From positions 1 to 10,074 of the forward strand of contig PJAB01002183.1 in assembly GCA_002887195.1 (NCBI GenBank): a DNA stretch of 10,074 nt. The letters run 5' to 3'. The notes beneath the pieces are model-generated. The model did no database searches and was not told the origin of the DNA. It saw only the letters and a list, made by a program, of their open reading frames with translations. Positions 6,205 to 10,074 of the stretch are shown one piece after another. Every line of letters starts with the position of its first letter. Within the stretch, counting starts at the first letter, position 1. The stretch is from Chrysochromulina parva (taxonomy: Eukaryota > Haptophyta > Prymnesiales > Chrysochromulinaceae). Both the position numbers and the translations under genes were made by a program.

Positions 6205-9200
6205 ATGCGCGGCTCGCTGGTTTACACACCGCCACCACCGCCGCCATCATCACAGGCCCAGCACGGGCCACCAAAGAACACAGTCGACAATCCACCTCCG
6301 CCGCCAAAGCCGGAACCACGGTTCACCGTCGCCAGCCCACCGCCGCCGCCGCCAAATCCACTGCAGGCCCGGTCATCCCCATCGACATCGGGTGCAACGG
6401 GCGGCGCCAAGGGCGCCGCCACCGCCGTCACCGCCAGGAAGAGCTGGTGGCCGATCCTACGCGCACCGCCAGCCGCGTCATGGCCACCGACTTCTCCTCT
6501 TCTGAGCGTGGGAAACCCCGGTCTTGAAGGGGGGGGGCAGCCTACGGTCGGGTTTGGGGGGGTGCAGAGCGCCGCCGCTGTGGTGCGCGCAGTGGCCGAC
6601 GCGGATGCGGTGGCGCTGGTGGCATTATTGCAAGCATGCGCCATCGGTGTGCGGACGCCCGCGGCGACTGGTATTGCAATTCTCGCCAACGCACCACCAG
6701 GGGAAGCGACAAACCCAATGCGCGAGTCTCTCGCCGCGGCCGGCGCCGTCCCGCCGCTGGTGGCGATGCTGAGAGATGGCACCGCTGAGGAGCAGGCTGC
6801 AGCCGCGGAGGCGTTGTGGAAGTTAGCGCGCAACACTGCCAACAAGAAGACAATCGCGGCGGCAGGCGGCATCGAGGCGCTCGTAAAGCTCACTCGCAAG
6901 GGCGACACTGCAGGCAAGTCAAAGGGAGCCAGAGCGTTGTGGAGTCTGGCGTTCAGCGACGCTTCCAACAAGGCGGGGATAACGGCGGCGGGTGGCATCG
7001 CACCGCTCGTGGCGCTCGTGCGCGACGGCGACGCTGAAGGCAAGGCGAACGCAGCCGGCGCGTTGCAGAATTTGGCACGCGGCGACGAAGCCATCAGTGC
7101 GGCGATCCGAGCAGCGGGCGGTATCGCACCGCTCGTGACTCTCGTGCGCGACGGCGACGCTGTTGGCAAGGCGAATGCAGCCGGCGCGTTGTGGAGTCTG
7201 GCGTTCAGCGACGCTGCCAACAAGGCGGGGATAACGGCGGCAGGCGGTATCGCACCGCTCGTGACGCTCGTGCACGACGGCGACGCTGCAGGCAAGGCGA
7301 ACGCAGCCGGCGCGTTGGATAGTCTGGCCCGCGGCAACGATGGCATCAAGGCGGCGATCCGAGCGGCGGGTGGTATCGAGGCGCTCGTGACGCTCGTGCG
7401 CGACGGCGACGCTGTTGGCAAGGCGAATGCAGCCGGCGCGTTGTGGAGTCAGGCGAACGGCGACGCTGCCAACCAGGCGGGGATCACGGCGGCAGGCGCT
7501 ATCGCACCGCTCGTGGTGCTCGTGCGTGACGGTGACGCATTAGGCAAGTCAAAGGCAGCCGGCGCATTGTGGAGTCTGGCCAACGGCGGCGCTGCCAACC
7601 AGGCGGGGATCACGGCAGCAGGCGGTATCGCACCACTCGTGGTGCTCGTGCGCGACGGCGACGCTGAAGGCAAGGTGAACGCAGCCGGCGCGTTGAAAGG
7701 TCTGGCCCGCGGCGACGATGCCATAAGGGCGGCGATCCGAGCGGCGTGCGGCGTCGAGGCGCTCTTGGCGCCGAATGCCGACGGCGCCACCATATTGAAG
7801 GAACTGGCGGTCGATATTGCATGGAAGGAGGAGGAGGAGGAGGAGGAGGAGGAGGACCCTTTCGGTGTCGGTGGCGGCTTCTTTGGCGGAAGCGGCGGCA
7901 AGGCCGCCCTCCCGAAGCGGAACTCGCTCTTTGTAGGGGGGCTCTTTGGCGAGGAGGGCGCCGCTGCCGCCGCCAAGCCTGGCTCCAAATCGGGCTCCGG
8001 GCTCACTGCCGCCGCCGCCGCCGCGCCCTCGGGCCCGCCTACAAAGGTAGACTATGCGTCTCTCTTTGGAGTGGGGGACGAGGAAGAGGAGAAGCCGGTG
8101 ATCGTCGCCGCCGCGCCTGCGAAGCCCGTCGCCTCGAGTGCGGGCCTGTTTGGGGAGGTGCCTGACGTCGCCAAGCCGACCGCAGCCAGCAGCGCGCTCG
8201 CTATCGCCATGCTCGCGGCCGAACGATTGAAAAAGAAGCCGGGCGGCGGTGACGGGCTCTTTGGAGGTGGCGACGGCGGCGACGACGACGACGACGACGT
8301 CTTTGGCCCGCTGCCGCCAAAAGCGCCTCCAAAGGCGCCGCCCGCACCCCCGCCGCCCGCAGCCCCGAAGCCGAAGCTGCACACGAACGGCGGCGGCGGC
8401 CTCTTTGGCGGCGACGATGACGACGACGATGATGGTGACATTTTTGGCGCCTCGGCGGGTAAGGCCGCGGCCAAAGCGGCGGCCAAGGCGCCGCCCGCCC
8501 CGCCGCCTCCCAAGCCTGCCGCCAAAATGGGCGGTGGCGGCGGCCTCTTTGGCAACGACGACGACGACGACGATGACGGCGGGCTCTTTGGCGGTGCGCC
8601 CAAGAAGCTTCCCGCGGCGCCTCCCAAGCCAATCGCGGCCCCCAAGCCCGCTGCCGGGGCCGCTGCCAAGAAGCCGAGCCTCTTTGGCGACGATGATGAC
8701 GGCGCGGGCGGCGGGAACCGTTTTGGTGGCGTACCGGCGCCCAAGGGTAGCAATAAGCCGAGCAAGGGTCTCTTCGACGACGACGACGAGGCAGGCGGTC
8801 TCCTGTTTGGCGGCTACAAGCCTATCGCGGCTCCCAAGCCCGCTGCCGGGGACGCTGCCAAGAAGACGTGCAAGAGCCTTTTTGACGATGAGGACAACGA
8901 TGACGTCGAGGCGCTCGTGACGCTCGTGCGCGACGGTGACGCTGCATGCAAGGCCAACGCAGCCAGCACACTGGGGAATCTGGCGTGCGGTAATGATGCC
9001 AACAAGGCGGCTATTCGGGCCGCGCGCGGAATCTATGCTCTCTTGGCGCTCGTGCGCGAAGGCGACGCTGCAGGCAAGGCGAACGCAGCCGTCGCGCTGG
9101 GGAATCTGGCGTACGGTAACGATGCCAACAAGGTGGTGATCCGGACCTCGGGCGGCGTCAGGGCGCTAGTAGTGCTCGTACGCGAAAGCGATGCTAGAGG

Positions 9201-10074
9201 CAAGGCGAGTGCAGCCGTCGCGTTGCTGAATCTGGCGTTCGGTAACGATGCCAACAAGGCCGCGATCCGGAAGGCGGGCGGCATCAAACCGCTCGTGACG
9301 CTCGTGCGTGACGGCGACGCTGCAGGCAAGGCGACCGCAGCCGGCGTGTTGCGGCACATGGCGGACGGCGATGCTGCATGCAAGGCGGAGATCCGGGCCG
9401 CGGGCGGTATCGATGCTCTCGTGGTGCTCGTGCGCGACGGCGACGCTTTGGGCAAGTCCAATGCAGCCGACGCGCTGTGTGGTCTGGCGTTCAACGACGC
9501 TGCCAACCAGGCGGCGATAAAGGCAGCAGGTGGCATCAAGCCGCTCGTGACGCTCGTGCGCGACGGCGACGCTGCAGGCAAGGCTTACGCAGCCGGCGTG
9601 TTGCGGCATCTGGCGGGCGGCGAGGATGCCAGCAAGGCGGAGATCCGGGCTATGGGCGGTGTCGATGCTCTCGTGACGCTCGTACGCGACGGCGACATGT
9701 TAGGCAAATCCAATGCAGCCGCCGCGCTGTGTGGTCTGGCGTTCAACGACGCTGCCAACCAGGCGGCGATAAAGGCAGCAGGTGGCATCAAGCCGCTCGT
9801 GACGCTCGTACGCGACGGCGACGCTGCAGGCAAGGCTTACGCAGCCGGCGTGTTGCGGCATCTGGCGGGCGGCGAGGATGCCAACAAGGCGGAGATCCGG
9901 GCTATGGGCGGTGTCGATGCTCTCGTGACGCTCGTACGCGACGGCGACGTGTTAGGCAAATCCAATGCAGCCGCCGCGCTGTGTGGTCTGGCGTTCAACG
10001 ACGCTGCCAACCAGGCGGCGATAAAGGCAGCAGGTGGCATCAAGCCGCTCGTGACGCTCGTGCGTGACGGCGAC
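6205..10074 (+). CDS. Giant armadillo-repeat protein with an LFG/poly-Asp (FAM21 LFa-like) segment, 3' end outside window
   Basis: One frame runs without a stop from ATG 6205 to the last base: 1290 codons, still open, no intron needed. The first in-frame stop upstream is TAA at 6037-6039, and ATG 6205 is the first in-frame ATG after it. Order: Pro-rich N-terminus with three poly-Pro runs (1-52), a Ser/Ala/Gly linker, a degenerate armadillo unit (about 123-177), eight armadillo repeats of 41-42 residues plus half of a ninth (178-540), an acidic LF-motif segment (541-900), and a second armadillo array (901 to the end). Repeats carry the usual A-A-G-G-I-x-x-L-V-x-L-V-R-D-G-D start and the N-A-A-x-A-L-x-x-L-A helix. 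Armadillo proteins are binding scaffolds. The LF segment suggests contact with a retromer- or WASH-like partner, but that is inference. It is not a beta-catenin or importin-alpha orthologue that I can recognise. Two G runs (6529-6537 and 6556-6562) are risky for the frame upstream of the repeats. Confidence 0.85.
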   Translation, partial: MRGSLVYTPPPPPPSSQAQHGPPKNTVDNPPPPPKPEPRFTVASPPPPPPNPLQARSSPSTSGATGGAKGAATAVTARKSWWPILRAPPAASWPPTSPLLSVGNPGLEGGGQPTVGFGGVQSAAAVVRAVADADAVALVALLQACAIGVRTPAATGIAILANAPPGEATNPMRESLAAAGAVPPLVAMLRDGTAEEQAAAAEALWKLARNTANKKTIAAAGGIEALVKLTRKGDTAGKSKGARALWSLAFSDASNKAGITAAGGIAPLVALVRDGDAEGKANAAGALQNLARGDEAISAAIRAAGGIAPLVTLVRDGDAVGKANAAGALWSLAFSDAANKAGITAAGGIAPLVTLVHDGDAAGKANAAGALDSLARGNDGIKAAIRAAGGIEALVTLVRDGDAVGKANAAGALWSQANGDAANQAGITAAGAIAPLVVLVRDGDALGKSKAAGALWSLANGGAANQAGITAAGGIAPLVVLVRDGDAEGKVNAAGALKGLARGDDAIRAAIRAACGVEALLAPNADGATILKELAVDIAWKEEEEEEEEEDPFGVGGGFFGGSGGKAALPKRNSLFVGGLFGEEGAAAAAKPGSKSGSGLTAAAAAAPSGPPTKVDYASLFGVGDEEEEKPVIVAAAPAKPVASSAGLFGEVPDVAKPTAASSALAIAMLAAERLKKKPGGGDGLFGGGDGGDDDDDDVFGPLPPKAPPKAPPAPPPPAAPKPKLHTNGGGGLFGGDDDDDDDGDIFGASAGKAAAKAAAKAPPAPPPPKPAAKMGGGGGLFGNDDDDDDDGGLFGGAPKKLPAAPPKPIAAPKPAAGAAAKKPSLFGDDDDGAGGGNRFGGVPAPKGSNKPSKGLFDDDDEAGGLLFGGYKPIAAPKPAAGDAAKKTCKSLFDDEDNDDVEALVTLVRDGDAACKANAASTLGNLACGNDANKAAIRAARGIYALLALVREGDAAGKANAAVALGNLAYGNDANKVVIRTSGGVRALVVLVRESDARGKASAAVALLNLAFGNDANKAAIRKAGGIKPLVTLVRDGDAAGKATAAGVLRHMADGDAACKAEIRAAGGIDALVVLVRDGDALGKSNAADALCGLAFNDAANQAAIKAAGGIKPLVTLVRDGDAAGKAYAAGVLRHLAGGEDASKAEIRAMGGVDALVTLVRDGDMLGKSNAAAALCGLAFNDAANQAAIKAAGGIKPLVTLVRDGDAAGKAYAAGVLRHLAGGEDANKAEIRAMGGVDALVTLVRDGDVLGKSNAAAALCGLAFNDAANQAAIKAAGGIKPLVTLVRDGD
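6736..7824 (+). repeat. Armadillo array 1 (eight units plus a partial ninth)
   Basis: Units begin at 6736, 6859, 6985, 7111, 7237, 7363, 7489 and 7615, with a partial one at 7741-7824. The spacing is exactly 126 nt except for the first (123). Unit ends alternate between two types: one ending F-S-D/N-G-D-A-A-N-x-A-G-I-T and one ending A-R-G-x-x-x-I-x-A-A-I-R. This points to growth by 252-bp dimers. The last unit loses the pattern after V-E-A-L-L and continues as a divergent helix ending in W before a run of nine Glu. Confidence 0.9.
7825..8904 (+). repeat. LF-acidic motif segment (FAM21 LFa-like) inside the armadillo protein
   Basis: 360 residues that start with nine Glu and then hold about ten LF/VF/IF motifs, most framed by Asp runs: LF at 7927, 8062, 8146, 8257 (six Asp, then VF at 8299), 8401 (seven Asp, then IF at 8440), 8545 (seven Asp, then LF at 8584), 8680, 8770 (four Asp and Glu, then LLF) and 8878. 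Spacers are Ala/Pro/Lys-rich. The layout LF, 3-10 acidic residues, LF is the LFa motif that the FAM21 tail uses many times to bind VPS35 of retromer. Here it sits between armadillo arrays, and no FAM21 head domain is visible. Convergent low-complexity sequence is the alternative. Confidence 0.6.
8626..8865 (+). repeat. 192-nt offset duplication within the LF-acidic segment
   Basis: The 16-residue block K-P-I-A-A-P-K-P-A-A-G-A-A-A-K-K (8626-8673) recurs at 8818-8865 with one change (A to D). Each copy is followed by an S-L-F plus acidic run (8677 on, and 8875 on). The segment therefore also grows by internal duplication. Confidence 0.8.
8905..10074 (+). repeat. Armadillo array 2, continuing past the window
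   Basis: The array starts in mid-unit at V-E-A-L-V (8905), then units begin at 9019, 9145, 9271, 9397, 9523, 9649, 9775, 9901 and 10027 (cut by the window end), all exactly 126 nt apart. From 9271 on they alternate between a K-P-L-V...V-L-R-H type and a D-A-L-V...L-C-G-L-A-F-N type, giving clear 84-residue dimers. Confidence 0.92.
9277..10074 (+). repeat. 252-bp near-identical tandem dimers
   Basis: Comparing 9529-9780 with 9781-10032 base by base gives three differences in 252 (GTG/GTA, AGC/AAC, ATG/GTG). The preceding copy, 9277-9528, differs from 9529-9780 at about 26 positions. A further copy starts at 10033 and runs off the end. Similarity therefore rises toward the 3' side, where duplication is most recent. 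Confidence 0.93.

Noticed and set aside
7753..8904. Intein in the armadillo protein
   Set aside because: The segment has no splicing-motif blocks (no N-terminal Cys/Ser with TxxH, no HN end) and is low-complexity acidic sequence.
6222..9833. Long minus-strand open frames opposite the armadillo gene (for example 6222-7421, 7549-8382, 8052-8765)
   Set aside because: They are antisense shadows of GC-rich, periodic coding DNA. They repeat with the same 126-nt period and give Ala/Pro/Ser/Arg-rich products without any domain, while the + frame gives clean armadillo repeats.
6736..10074. Regular 126-nt repeats considered as a CRISPR-like or satellite array
   Set aside because: The period is exactly 42 codons, the frame is open throughout and the units match armadillo repeats, so this is a protein repeat.

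Overview
The window looks like nuclear DNA from a GC-rich unicellular eukaryote. A haptophyte-type marine microalga is the best guess, but this rests on protein style alone. The clues are a RING-variant zinc finger, an Mpv17/PMP22 membrane protein, an Asp/Asn beta-hydroxylase, a secreted-start LNR-like cysteine module with the wording common in algae (C-D-D-G-G-P-G ... G-T-D-C-x-D-C-G), proline-rich linkers, and huge intronless armadillo-repeat reading frames. There is no bacterial operon structure. ATG starts and a possible 5' leader intron fit a eukaryote.

Layout: (1) 1-250 is a leader with a splice-donor-like GTGAGT and a 50-nt pyrimidine tract. (2) 251-1321 (+) is a RINGv zinc finger fused to a UPF0301/AlgH (DUF179) domain. 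(3) 1536-2099 (-) is an Mpv17/PMP22-family protein, convergent with the first gene. (4) 2425-3615 (-) is an aspartyl/asparaginyl beta-hydroxylase-type 2-oxoglutarate oxygenase. (5) 3616-4626 is about 1 kb of non-coding DNA with a cluster of TGTGCACA palindromes. (6) 4627-5943 (-) is a signal peptide, LNR-like module, proline stalk and four-TM protein, whose C-terminal exon structure is uncertain. (7) 5944-6204 is a short divergent promoter region. (8) 6205 to beyond 10074 (+) is one uninterrupted frame of at least 1290 codons with no stop in the window. It has a Pro-rich N-terminus, 8.5 armadillo repeats, a 360-residue LFG/poly-Asp tail resembling the LFa motif region of FAM21 (WASH complex), then a second armadillo array that is still expanding by 252-bp tandem duplication.

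The strongest candidate for something new is the last gene. A 1,152-nt (384-codon) segment carrying LF-acidic motifs sits inside an armadillo array. A 13-bp sequence occurs at both its edges, and removing the segment would restore a perfect 42-residue repeat in register. Other points of interest are the RINGv-AlgH fusion, two bulky Phe substitutions in the presumed 2-oxoglutarate pocket of the hydroxylase, and the palindrome cluster upstream of that gene. The genes do not form an obvious shared pathway. No tRNA, rRNA, CRISPR array or transposase was seen.
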